A stretch of 64,000 nucleotides of DNA from Acinetobacter baylyi DSM 14961 = CIP 107474. Lineage in GTDB: Bacteria; Pseudomonadota; Gammaproteobacteria; Pseudomonadales; Moraxellaceae. Below, piece after piece: positions 56,016 to 64,000 of this stretch (position 1 is its first letter; each line of letters starts with the position of its first letter). Where the stretch lies: NCBI RefSeq assembly GCF_000368685.1, contig NZ_KB849627.1, positions 447,190 through 511,189 of the forward strand, written 5' to 3'. A program made the translations under genes and the position numbers. Under the pieces are notes generated by a model. It was not told where the DNA came from. It searched no databases and worked only from the letters and a program-made list of their open reading frames with translations.

Positions 56016-59000
56016 CTATCTATTTCTATAACCGATGGCATTGCTCATCTTGAATTTTTTAAATATTTGAGCCAATTTTTCTAAAACGAGATACATCACA
56101 GGTGTGGTATAAAGTGTTAAAAGTTGACCTAATGCCAAACCGCCAACAATCACAAGTCCCAACGGTTGTCGTAATTCGGATCCTTCGGTTGTACTGAGTG
56201 CCAAAGGGATGGCCCCTAATAAAGCCGCAGTATTAGTCATTAAAATAGGCCGAAAACGTAATGTCGCCGCAGATACAACCGACTCAAGGGCTGTTTTTCC
56301 CAAACGGCGTTGCTGTAAGGTAAAATCAATCAGTAAAATGGCATTTTTCACCACAATCCCGATCAATAAAAACATGCCAAGCAATGCAATGAGAGTAAAT
56401 TCGAAATTAAATAACCAAAGCGTGAGTAATCCACCCAAAGCAATCGCAGGAATTGTCGATAATATAGTTAAGGGGTGAACCATGCTTTCATAAGTTATAC
56501 CTAATACGATATAAATCAGTGCAATGACCGTCACCAACAACATCGGTGTACTTAAACCTGCTTGTAAACTTTCAGCTTCTACATCTTTATCCGTAGCCAC
56601 AAAAATCTGATTCGGAAGCATCACTTGTGGCAGAACACTACGGATCGCATACTCTGCTTGTTCTGCTGTATAACCTTGTTTGAGGACATAGCCAATGCCC
56701 ATTGCAGCATACTGATTGCGTCGATGTACCCGATCATTAGTGATTCCATAGGACCACGTGGCAAAGTTGGTCAGTGGCACATATTCACCGTTTTGATTTG
56801 GAACTTTGATATCCGCAAGTGCTTCGGGGTTTTCAGTAAAGCGTTTATCAATTTCCATCACCACGTGAAACTGATTGGTTTGATCATAGATCGTTGAAAT
56901 TTGTCGCTGTGAAAATGAATTATTCAGTACACTGGAAATACTTTCGACATCAACGCCCAAACGCCGTGCTGCTTCTCGGTTAATGTCAAGCGTGACATGC
57001 TGTGCGCCCTCATCACCTAAAGTTTCAACTTCTTCAAGCTCAGGTAGTTTTTGTATAGCCTCTGCGACTTTGGGTGCCCATTTTCTAAGTAAAGCCACAT
57101 CATCTGATTGTAATAAAAGTAAATAATCCTGCCCACTATTTCCAGAAAATGGATCATCCAGTTCCAAGTCTTGCTGTACTCGTGCTGAAAAAATAGCACC
57201 TGCGATCCATGGCGCATTTTGACGAATCCTTTCAGCAATTTCACGCGTCGTTTTACCTTCTCGTTCTGCTTTAGGTTTCAAACTCACCATAAAAAAGGAA
57301 TTGGTTGTGCCACCTGCACCACCCGATGTTCCAATCACATCTTTAATTGCTGGATCTTTGAGCAAACTTTGGCTAAATGTTGCAATTTTGGGCTGCATAA
57401 TTTGAAAAGAAAAGCCATCATCACCACGAATAAAAGATTCAATTCGTCCTGTATCCTGTTCAGGCAAAATCCGTTTAGGTAAACTCTGATACACATAAAC
57501 TGAACCTATGATAGCCCCTAGCCAAAGCAGTATCACTAGATAGGTATGCCGTATAATCCATTGTAATGAATGGATATAATGACGGGTTAAACCATGCATC
57601 ATACGTTGGCTATAATCGTATAATGGTTGCCTATTCTGCACATTGATAGATTGTAAACACCGTGCTGATAAACTTGGTGTCAAGATCAAAGACACAAAAA
57701 CAGAAACAACAACAATAAACACCAGTGTCAATGAAAATTCACGGAACAGTCGCTCAATTACGCCCCCCATAAATAGTACGGAAATAAAAATTATTATGAG
57801 TGCCAGATTCATGGCAACCAGAGTAAAACCAACTTCTCGAACGCCTTGTATCGCTGCACTAAATGGATGTTCACCCTGTTCGATGTGCCGTTCAATATTT
57901 TCAAGTACGACAATAGCATCATCCACCACCAATCCAATCGCAACAATCACTGCCATGATGGATAAATTGTTGAATGAAAATCCTGCCAGATAGATTAGAC
58001 TGATTGCACCCACCAAAGTCACCAACATCGCGATGCTTGGTACAATCGCACTTCGTAGTCGCCCTAACATCAGCACAACCACAACGACCACCAAAAAAAT
58101 TGAAAAAAGTAAGGTCTCACGCGCTTCCTGTAAACCCGTATGAATCACCTCTGAACCGTCCATGACCGTAGTCAATTTGGCATCGGCAGGAATCATCGAA
58201 TTTAATTCAGGCAATTTTGCTTTAATTTTTTCAATCGTTGCAATGGTATTGGCATTAGGCTGTCGACTGATTTTAATCATTACCGCAGGTTCGCCATTAT
58301 GAAAACCAGCGACATAACGATTCTCAACTGAATCTTCTACCTCAGCCACATCTTTAAGCCGAACAATCCCTTGCGCTGTTTGATGCACAATTAAATTTGA
58401 AAAATCTGCTGCATCTTTTATATGTGTTGAAAGTGCGACTTGCCAGCGATTGTTTTGATGTTCAATTACACCCAAGGACTGAACTACATTACTTTTTTTA
58501 ACTGCATCTCGTACTTGTTCCAACGAAATCCCTTGTGAGATTAACGCATTTGGATTAAGGATAATCCGCACAGCAGGCATTGAAGCACCATCAATTTCGA
58601 CTTCTCCTACACCGCTAGTTTGAGCAAGATTGGGCTTTAATTGATTGCTTGCCAACTCATACAATTTGCCAGCAGATAAATACCTGGAGCTTAGTGCCAG
58701 ATAAAAGATCGGACTTTGACTGGGATTGACCTTAAAATATTCAGGTGGGCTTGGCATCCCTGATGGCAATTGAGACATCGCCACATTGATAGCAGCCTGT
58801 ACTTCACGCGCCGCTTCATTAATATCTGTATCCAGATCAAAATGTAAAATGACCTGTGTTGAATTTTGACTACTAGATGAATTAATCGCTTTGATCCCAG
58901 ATACGCCCATCATCGCACGTTCCAATGGCGTGGCCACTGTAGCCGACATACTTTCAGGACTTGCTCCTGGTAAATTTGCCCGTACCACAATCGTTGGAAT

Positions 59001-59123
59001 ATCCACCTGTGGTAAGGCCGCTACGGGTAAGCGAAAAAAGGCCAATATCCCAAGCAAAGTCATGGCAATTCCCAGTAAAATATTAGCAACTGGACGATGT
59101 ACAAATAGAGCAAAGATATTCAC
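56016..59123 (-). CDS. mdtC: RND efflux permease (MdtC-like)
   Basis: This 1035-residue resistance-nodulation-division inner-membrane pump subunit has 12 membrane spans and two large periplasmic loops. The proton-relay block AIGLVVDDAIVVLENIERH carries the Asp pair. PVAALPQVDIPTIVVRANLPGASPESM at the N-terminus and LRQPLGLVIVGGLALGQLLTLYTTPVMYL near the end are family signatures. It follows another RND gene with a 4-base ATGA overlap, the MdtB-MdtC heteromultimer plan. The assignment as MdtC rather than MdtB rests on gene order. Confidence 0.9.
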   Translation of the reverse strand: MNIFALFVHRPVANILLGIAMTLLGILAFFRLPVAALPQVDIPTIVVRANLPGASPESMSATVATPLERAMMGVSGIKAINSSSSQNSTQVILHFDLDTDINEAAREVQAAINVAMSQLPSGMPSPPEYFKVNPSQSPIFYLALSSRYLSAGKLYELASNQLKPNLAQTSGVGEVEIDGASMPAVRIILNPNALISQGISLEQVRDAVKKSNVVQSLGVIEHQNNRWQVALSTHIKDAADFSNLIVHQTAQGIVRLKDVAEVEDSVENRYVAGFHNGEPAVMIKISRQPNANTIATIEKIKAKLPELNSMIPADAKLTTVMDGSEVIHTGLQEARETLLFSIFLVVVVVVLMLGRLRSAIVPSIAMLVTLVGAISLIYLAGFSFNNLSIMAVIVAIGLVVDDAIVVLENIERHIEQGEHPFSAAIQGVREVGFTLVAMNLALIIIFISVLFMGGVIERLFREFSLTLVFIVVVSVFVSLILTPSLSARCLQSINVQNRQPLYDYSQRMMHGLTRHYIHSLQWIIRHTYLVILLWLGAIIGSVYVYQSLPKRILPEQDTGRIESFIRGDDGFSFQIMQPKIATFSQSLLKDPAIKDVIGTSGGAGGTTNSFFMVSLKPKAEREGKTTREIAERIRQNAPWIAGAIFSARVQQDLELDDPFSGNSGQDYLLLLQSDDVALLRKWAPKVAEAIQKLPELEEVETLGDEGAQHVTLDINREAARRLGVDVESISSVLNNSFSQRQISTIYDQTNQFHVVMEIDKRFTENPEALADIKVPNQNGEYVPLTNFATWSYGITNDRVHRRNQYAAMGIGYVLKQGYTAEQAEYAIRSVLPQVMLPNQIFVATDKDVEAESLQAGLSTPMLLVTVIALIYIVLGITYESMVHPLTILSTIPAIALGGLLTLWLFNFEFTLIALLGMFLLIGIVVKNAILLIDFTLQQRRLGKTALESVVSAATLRFRPILMTNTAALLGAIPLALSTTEGSELRQPLGLVIVGGLALGQLLTLYTTPVMYLVLEKLAQIFKKFKMSNAIGYRNR

Positions 59124-62100
59124 GTGATTGCCTCAGACTCATCCATCGGTGGAATTGTTTTGTTGTGCTGATGCGTGATTCCTTGTAAGCGATCAAAAAA
59201 GAGATAAACCACAGGCGTAGTAAACAACGTGAGAATTTGACTCAGAATCAGCCCACCGACCATCACAATACCAAGGGGCTGACGTAATTCAGCACCCGAA
59301 CCAGAAGCCAGCATTAACGGAATTGCCCCAACCAAAGCCGCCAGTGTGGTCATCAAAATGGGGCGAAAGCGCATTAAGGCAGCTTGATAAATCGCTTGCT
59401 GAGGAGATAATCCCTCATTGCGTTGTGCTGCCAGTGCAAAATCGACCATCATAATGCCGTTCTTTTTCACCAGACCAATTAGCAAAATAATCCCGATCAG
59501 TGCAATCATATCGAGTGGCTGATTGAGCATAAACAGCGCCAATAACGCACCAATCGCGGCGGAAGGTAAAGTAGAAAGAATGGTAATGGGATGAATGAAA
59601 CTTTCATACAAAATACCCAATACGATATACATGGTCACAATTGCAGCAATAACCAGCCAAAAGGTGTGCTGTTGTGAATTTTCAAATGCTGCTGCTGCAC
59701 CTTGTAAACTCAGATTGATTTCAGCAGGTAGTTTGAGCTGCTGTTTGACTCGATCAATCGCCTGGATTGCTTCACCAAGTGAAATACCTTGTGCCAAATT
59801 AAATGACAAGCTATCAGCAGGAAGTTGCGCTTGTTGTTGCAAGACACTTGCCACTCTTTTTTGCTCAATACTTGCTACCGTACCGAGTTGTATCGCTTCA
59901 CCATTGGCATTGTGAATATATGTTTGATTTAAGGCATCCAGTCCTTGCACTTGATCAGGATCAAGTTCCAGTACAATTCGATACTGATTAGACTGCGTAT
60001 ATAAAGTTGCGATTTGGCGTTGCGCAAATAAATTCTGCAATGCCAAACTGATATCCTCAATAGAAAGTCCTAAACGCGCTGCGGCATCTCGATTCACATC
60101 GATATAGGCCTGCAATGCTTGTCCACCATCTTCACTGGTCACATCTGAAAATTCGGGTTGGTGCTTTAAAGCGTCCCCAACAATAGGTGTCCATTGTTTT
60201 AAATCCTCAGCTTTCGCTGCGCTCAAACTGACTTGATATTGAGTACGACTGATTTTGTCTTCAATACTCAATTCCTGAACAGGCTGCATCCAAGCGTGAA
60301 TCCCTGGTACATCTTTGAGCTGATCTCGTAAACGATTGATCACCTGCTGTGCCGAATCACGCTCTGCATGAGGTTTTAAATTAATTAAAATACGGCCATT
60401 GCTGAGTTTAGGATTATTGGCGTCTATACCAGTAAAAGATGACAAACTGGCAACCGATGGATCTTTTAAAATTTGTGCAGCTACGTTTTGCTGACGTTCG
60501 CTCATTGTCTGAAAAGAAATATCATCGGGCGCTTCAGTGACGACCTGAATCACACCACTATCCTGTACAGGAAAGAATCCTTTGGGAATCATCCAGTACA
60601 AAACGCCGGCTAAAACTATAGTGCTGAGCATGATCCCGAGCATTAACGGCTGATGTTTAAACACCCACTGTAATGCCTTTGCGTAACGATCAATAATTTT
60701 ATCTAGACTCCAGCGGCTATGCTTTTGATTATGTTTTTTATTTTTAAGTAAGTAAGCGCACATCATTGGCGTAAGGGTTAAAGACACCACTAGAGAAAGT
60801 GCAATGGCTGCCGCTAAGGTCACGGCAAATTCATGGAATAAACGTCCGACCACATCGCCCATAAACAGTAATGGAATCAAAACTGCAATTAAGGAAATCG
60901 TTAATGAAATTAGAGTAAAACCAATTTCTTTTGATCCTTTGAGTGCAGCATCTAGCAGGCTTGCTCCTGCTTCACGGTGCCGTGTAATATTTTCTAGCAT
61001 GACAATCGCATCATCAACCACAAAACCCGTGGCAATGGTCAGCGCCATCAACGTGAGATTGTTGATAGAAAAACCTAGAAAATACATCAGTACAAATGTA
61101 CCAATAATCGATAAGGGCACTGCAATACTTGGAATAATGGTCGCTGACAAATTCCGTAAAAACAGAAAAGTTACCATTACCACCAAACACACGGCAAAAA
61201 CCAATTCCTTTTGTACATCACCAATCGAACTACGAATACTTTCGGTACGATCTGTCAGAACCCGAATCTTGACATTTTCAGGCAGATTTTTTTGCAGTTC
61301 AGGCAAAATATTTTTGATCTGGTCAACAACCTGAATTACATTGGCATTAGGTTGACGTTGTACATTAATTAAAATAGCAGACTCACGATCTGCCCACGCT
61401 GCCATATAGCGGTCTTCACTTCCTTGTTTCACCTGTGAGACGTCTTTAAGGCGAATCGGTGCGCCATTATTCCAGCGTAAAATCAAATTTTCATATTCTG
61501 CAATAGAACCCATCTGATCATTGGCATCCAGCATGGTGGTGCGATATGGCCCATCAAAACTACCTTTCGGCTGATTGGCATTAGCAGAATTAATCACTGA
61601 ACGAACATCTTCAGCACTTATTTTATAGGCCGCCAAGGCAGTTGGATTCATTTGCACACGTATCGCAGGACGTTGCCCACCCACCAAACTCACCATTCCC
61701 ACACCCGATAACTGCGATAACTTCTGTGCAATACGAGTATCAACCATGTCGTAAACGGTCGTGAGTGGCAAAGTTTCTGAACTTACCGCCAAGGTAATTA
61801 CAGGCACATCCGCAGGATTTACTTTTCGATAGACAGGCGATGTGGGCAAATCATTGGGCAATTTACTGCTTGCGGTACTCAGCGCAGATTGTACTTCTTG
61901 CTCAACCACTCCTAACTCGGCACTGAGTTCAAACTGTAAGGTGATGACTGATGCACCGACAGCGCTATTGGAAGACATCTGTTTAAGTCCAGCAATTTTG
62001 CCCATTTCACGCTCAAGCGGCGCAGTAATGGTTCGCTGAACCGTATCTGGATTTGCACCAGGTTGAAAGGTATAGATCTGAATAATCGGATAATCGACTT

Positions 62101-62215
62101 GTGGTAAAGCAGAAACAGGAAGGAACCGCCAAATCATCAAGCCACTAAACAAAAGTGCCAGCATCAATAATGTGGTTGCAACGGGTCGTAAAATAAAAAA
62201 TCTCGACATATTCAT
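59120..62215 (-). CDS. mdtB: RND efflux permease (MdtB-like)
   Basis: This 1031-residue RND subunit is encoded before its partner. FFILRPVATTLLMLALLFSGLMIWRFLPVSALPQVDYPII opens the protein, ATGFVVDDAIVMLENITRH carries the proton-relay Asp residues, and SGAELRQPLGIVMVGGLILSQILTLFTTPVVYL closes it. In E. coli, MdtB and MdtC form a mixed trimer that exports bile salts, novobiocin and, by reports, enterobactin. The gene lies 5 bases after the fusion-protein gene. Confidence 0.9.
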   Translation of the reverse strand: MNMSRFFILRPVATTLLMLALLFSGLMIWRFLPVSALPQVDYPIIQIYTFQPGANPDTVQRTITAPLEREMGKIAGLKQMSSNSAVGASVITLQFELSAELGVVEQEVQSALSTASSKLPNDLPTSPVYRKVNPADVPVITLAVSSETLPLTTVYDMVDTRIAQKLSQLSGVGMVSLVGGQRPAIRVQMNPTALAAYKISAEDVRSVINSANANQPKGSFDGPYRTTMLDANDQMGSIAEYENLILRWNNGAPIRLKDVSQVKQGSEDRYMAAWADRESAILINVQRQPNANVIQVVDQIKNILPELQKNLPENVKIRVLTDRTESIRSSIGDVQKELVFAVCLVVMVTFLFLRNLSATIIPSIAVPLSIIGTFVLMYFLGFSINNLTLMALTIATGFVVDDAIVMLENITRHREAGASLLDAALKGSKEIGFTLISLTISLIAVLIPLLFMGDVVGRLFHEFAVTLAAAIALSLVVSLTLTPMMCAYLLKNKKHNQKHSRWSLDKIIDRYAKALQWVFKHQPLMLGIMLSTIVLAGVLYWMIPKGFFPVQDSGVIQVVTEAPDDISFQTMSERQQNVAAQILKDPSVASLSSFTGIDANNPKLSNGRILINLKPHAERDSAQQVINRLRDQLKDVPGIHAWMQPVQELSIEDKISRTQYQVSLSAAKAEDLKQWTPIVGDALKHQPEFSDVTSEDGGQALQAYIDVNRDAAARLGLSIEDISLALQNLFAQRQIATLYTQSNQYRIVLELDPDQVQGLDALNQTYIHNANGEAIQLGTVASIEQKRVASVLQQQAQLPADSLSFNLAQGISLGEAIQAIDRVKQQLKLPAEINLSLQGAAAAFENSQQHTFWLVIAAIVTMYIVLGILYESFIHPITILSTLPSAAIGALLALFMLNQPLDMIALIGIILLIGLVKKNGIMMVDFALAAQRNEGLSPQQAIYQAALMRFRPILMTTLAALVGAIPLMLASGSGAELRQPLGIVMVGGLILSQILTLFTTPVVYLFFDRLQGITHQHNKTIPPMDESEAIT

Positions 62216-62220
62216 TGAAC

Positions 62221-63438
62221 TTATCCACGTGCTGTTTGTGTGGATGCCAATGAAACGGTGGCGTCCTGTACCACTTGAGCTTCTTTACCCTCCGAAAGAC
62301 GATCAATTCCCTCTAAAACGACACGTTCATTACCTTGTAATCCCTCTAAAATCTCGGTCTGGCCATTCGAACTCATACCCAGTTTAAGCATTCGAATTTC
62401 AGCCTTATTGTCTTTATTAATGATATACACATAGGTACCTTTCGCGCCGTTTTGAATCGCATCGGTCGGAATGTTGATTGCATTTTGAATGGTTTTAGCG
62501 TTTAAACGAACATTGACAAACTGATTTGGAAATAACGCATCATCACGATTTTTAAACGTGGCTTTTATTTTTAAAGTGCCTGTATTGGTATCGATCTGAT
62601 TATCAAATGCCTCCACATATCCAGTCGCAAGTTGTTTTTTCTCTGCACGATCCCAAGCACTGACTTTGACTTGTTCTCCCTTTTGCAGACTTGCGCGTAA
62701 CATATCCAAATAGTTTTCAGCGATTGCAAATTGGACATAGATCGGATGTACCTGTGTAATGCTGACCAACCCTGCGTCTTCATTGGCTTGTATTAAATTG
62801 CCTGTATCTTTTTGTTTAAAACCAACTCGACCTTCAATTGGCGCATAAATCTTGGTATAGGAAAGTTGTAATTTCGCTGCATCAACCTGCGCTTGATTGG
62901 CCTGAACTTGACCTTTGAGCTGATTGACTAGCGCTTGTTGCTGTTCAACCTGTTGTCTGGCAATAGAGTCCTGTTTAAACAACAATTGATAGCGCGCCAG
63001 TTCACTCTCAGCATTACGCAATTGTGCAAGATTTTGTTGCTGTGTCCCTTGTGCTTGAGCTAAAGCCACCTGAAATGGCGCTGGGTCAATTTGCACCAGA
63101 AGTTGACCTTTGCTGACGTATTGACCTTCTTTAAAATAAATCTTTTGTAAAACACCTGCTACCTGACTTTGCACTTTTACCAAATGCGTGGGAAGCACTG
63201 TCCCAATCGCTTTAATTTCAAACTGTAAATCATTTCGTTGTACAGATATCACCCTGACAGGTACAGGCTTGCTCCACTGGCTGTATTCCTGTGTCGGAAC
63301 TTGGCTCAATTTCCACCAGTAAATTGCGAATGCAATCACCATAATGACAATTGCCCATAGCACAAACGATTTTGTATTTTTTGGGAGAGTTCGAGATTTT
63401 TTTTCAATATTTAACGGTTGTTCTATCATTACATTCAC
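62221..63438 (-). CDS. mdtA: RND membrane fusion protein (MdtA-like)
   Basis: This 405-residue periplasmic adaptor has an N-terminal membrane anchor at about 26-44 (VLWAIVIMVIAFAIYWWKL). The lipoyl half-motifs (VKVQSQVAGVLQKIYFKEGQYVSKGQLLVQID; LSYTKIYAPIEGRVGFKQKDTGNLIQ) flank a coiled-coil hairpin. A beta-barrel and membrane-proximal domain follow. The start is the ATG at 63438 or 63429. It heads the four-gene pump operon. A candidate ECF promoter lies at 63522-63555 and a Fur-box-like site at 63596-63614. Confidence 0.9.
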   Translation of the reverse strand: MNVMIEQPLNIEKKSRTLPKNTKSFVLWAIVIMVIAFAIYWWKLSQVPTQEYSQWSKPVPVRVISVQRNDLQFEIKAIGTVLPTHLVKVQSQVAGVLQKIYFKEGQYVSKGQLLVQIDPAPFQVALAQAQGTQQQNLAQLRNAESELARYQLLFKQDSIARQQVEQQQALVNQLKGQVQANQAQVDAAKLQLSYTKIYAPIEGRVGFKQKDTGNLIQANEDAGLVSITQVHPIYVQFAIAENYLDMLRASLQKGEQVKVSAWDRAEKKQLATGYVEAFDNQIDTNTGTLKIKATFKNRDDALFPNQFVNVRLNAKTIQNAINIPTDAIQNGAKGTYVYIINKDNKAEIRMLKLGMSSNGQTEILEGLQGNERVVLEGIDRLSEGKEAQVVQDATVSLASTQTARG

Positions 63439-63521
63439 TTAAATCGCTATCAATATAGGCCAAATCATCCTCATCCTGCTTCCCCTTAAAAGCATGTTTA
63501 ATTGGACGAAAATTGCATTTG

Positions 63522-63555
63522 TATTAACTAAGACGTTTCAATCAGCAAAAAAGGA
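63522..63555 (-). promoter_or_regulatory. candidate FecI-type ECF promoter of the RND pump operon
   Basis: The identical 14-mer TATTAACTAAGACG (63522-63535), a 16-base spacer and AGGA (63552-63555) reproduce the element upstream of the TonB receptor gene. The surrounding AAAA(A/C)AGGA block is also shared. Read towards mdtA it is TCCTTTTTT, spacer, CGTCTTAGTTAATA, with a leader of about 85 bases. Confidence 0.6.
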
Positions 63556-63595
63556 TCAATCTTCATGTAAAGAATTGTATATTATTTTTATAAAC

Positions 63596-63614
63596 GATTC
63601 TCGTTATCATTATA
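63596..63614. promoter_or_regulatory. Fur-box-like site upstream of the RND pump operon
   Basis: Read on the minus strand, TATAATGATAACGAGAATC matches the 19-base Fur consensus GATAATGATAATCATTATC at 14 positions. It lies about 40 bases upstream of the candidate ECF promoter, and could also act on a plus-strand transcript. Confidence 0.5.
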
Positions 63615-63930
63615 GTGGAATTTTTAATCTAATCTTGGATTTTTTTGACTAAGATAGAGCATAAAAAAGATGTCAGGATACTTATGTAATTGTAAAAATT
63701 ATTGTGCTCAAAAAGCAAAATCAGATCATTTGTCATCACCTCTGTTTAAATTACAAAATAATTGGAATCAGAGCATTTAAAAGAACATAGCAAATACCAA
63801 CAGTAGATACCTGAGTTTAATTTGTGATTTTAAGCTTGTAATCGCTATTGTCTTAGGTGATGCAAATATATTAAATCATTCTCAAGCCAAAATTTTATAT
63901 GGGGTATGTTGAGGGATAAAAGCACAGACA
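63615..63930. other. AT-rich region right of the pump operon
   Basis: No established gene was recognised. A 36-codon plus-strand frame at 63670-63780 starts MSGYLCNCKNYCAQK and contains three clustered cysteines; there is no strong ribosome site and it is probably chance. The rest appears non-coding. Confidence 0.35.
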
Positions 63931-63964
63931 AAAAAAAAGCCCTTGTAAAAACAAGGGCTTTTTT
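63931..63964 (-). terminator. strong bidirectional terminator near the right edge
   Basis: A perfect 10-bp stem (AAGCCCTTGT / ACAAGGGCTT) with an AAAA loop is flanked by long A and T tracts. It lies seven bases from a tRNA-Ser-like 3' end and may have terminated that tRNA. Confidence 0.8.
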
Positions 63965-63971
63965 AGATATT

Positions 63972-63985
63972 TGGCGGAAGCGGTG
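63972..63985 (-). other. possible tRNA-Ser 3'-end fragment (attachment-site core)
   Basis: The minus strand reads CACCGCTTCCGCCA, the expected acceptor end, discriminator G and CCA of a GGAAGCG-type tRNA-Ser. The sequence beyond (63986-64000) does not give a T-loop (no TTC) or a matching T-stem, so this is not a tRNA continuing off the edge. It may be an attachment-site duplicate left by an integrated element. The comparison relies on recalled tRNA sequence. Confidence 0.35.
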
Positions 63986-64000
63986 TCCGTCTAACAGTAG

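Noticed and set aside
57643..57993. Open frame antisense to the second RND gene
   Set aside because: Same reason: a shadow of the mdtC-like gene with no family resemblance.
60804..61334. Long open frame antisense to the RND gene
   Set aside because: It mirrors the mdtB-like coding frame on the other strand, has Ser/Thr/Lys-rich shadow composition and no ribosome site.
63972..64000. A tRNA gene running off the right edge
   Set aside because: Beyond the acceptor-like end there is no TTC T-loop and no T-stem pairing, so a continuing functional tRNA is not supported.
1..64000. CRISPR arrays, rRNA operons, intact transposons or prophage genes
   Set aside because: No regularly spaced repeats, rRNA signatures, transposases or phage structural genes were seen in reading the window.

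Overview
The window reads as a chromosomal segment of an Acinetobacter-like gammaproteobacterium: AT-rich DNA, short intergenic spacers, and a familiar gene set (DesT-DesC-DesB desaturase locus, RapA, a ThiE-HemL pair, an OmpW-family porin, both the dimeric and the monomeric NADP isocitrate dehydrogenases, an icd/rluE divergent pair, DacC, SlyD). The species cannot be fixed from the sequence alone. No CRISPR array, rRNA, complete tRNA or intact insertion sequence was seen.

Layout. 1-33,300 is mostly housekeeping: SIMPL-domain protein, desaturase operon with divergent TetR repressor and a large palindromic operator, Dps, RapA, RluA, HemL/ThiE, OmpW, CYTH-CHAD triphosphatase, M16 and M61 peptidases, ClC channel, PhzF protein, cystine symporter, isocitrate dehydrogenases, 5-hydroxyisourate hydrolase, DacC, SlyD and photolyase. 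33,400-41,400 is an exopolysaccharide locus. Five overlapping plus-strand genes (membrane protein with a possible degenerate GGDEF domain, unknown membrane protein, processive family-2 glycosyltransferase, BcsB-like protein, DUF4434-like lipoprotein) converge on a minus-strand pair (an NfrA/PgaA-like TPR outer-membrane protein and a WecB-type epimerase). The parts list resembles the E. coli NfrA/NfrB/WecB glycan pathway, rearranged.

41,700-45,100 carries a VIT1/CCC1 transporter, a DsbA-fold isomerase and a two-gene radical SAM DNA-metabolism module. 45,200-47,720 is a decayed histidine-utilisation (hut) locus: remnants of hutG, hutH and hutU surround an intact permease. Next come a LuxR-type solo regulator and an Hsp31/HchA chaperone-glyoxalase.

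50,400-63,650 is a single-direction block: MdtA-MdtB-MdtC-like RND pump, NodT/OprM-type outer-membrane lipoprotein, FecI sigma factor, FecR anti-sigma factor, and a TonB receptor with an N-terminal signalling (STN) domain. The pump operon and the receptor gene share a two-part element (AGGA, 16 bases, then an identical 14-mer) placed like an iron-starvation ECF sigma promoter. Fur-box-like sites lie upstream of the pump and upstream of fecI. The simplest reading is an iron- and ligand-responsive export/import unit in which one surface-signalling sigma factor drives both a siderophore-type receptor and an RND efflux pump.

The extreme right edge holds a terminator and 14 bases matching what is expected for the 3' end of a tRNA-Ser gene, followed by sequence that does not continue a tRNA. 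This may be the attachment-site edge of an integrated element.
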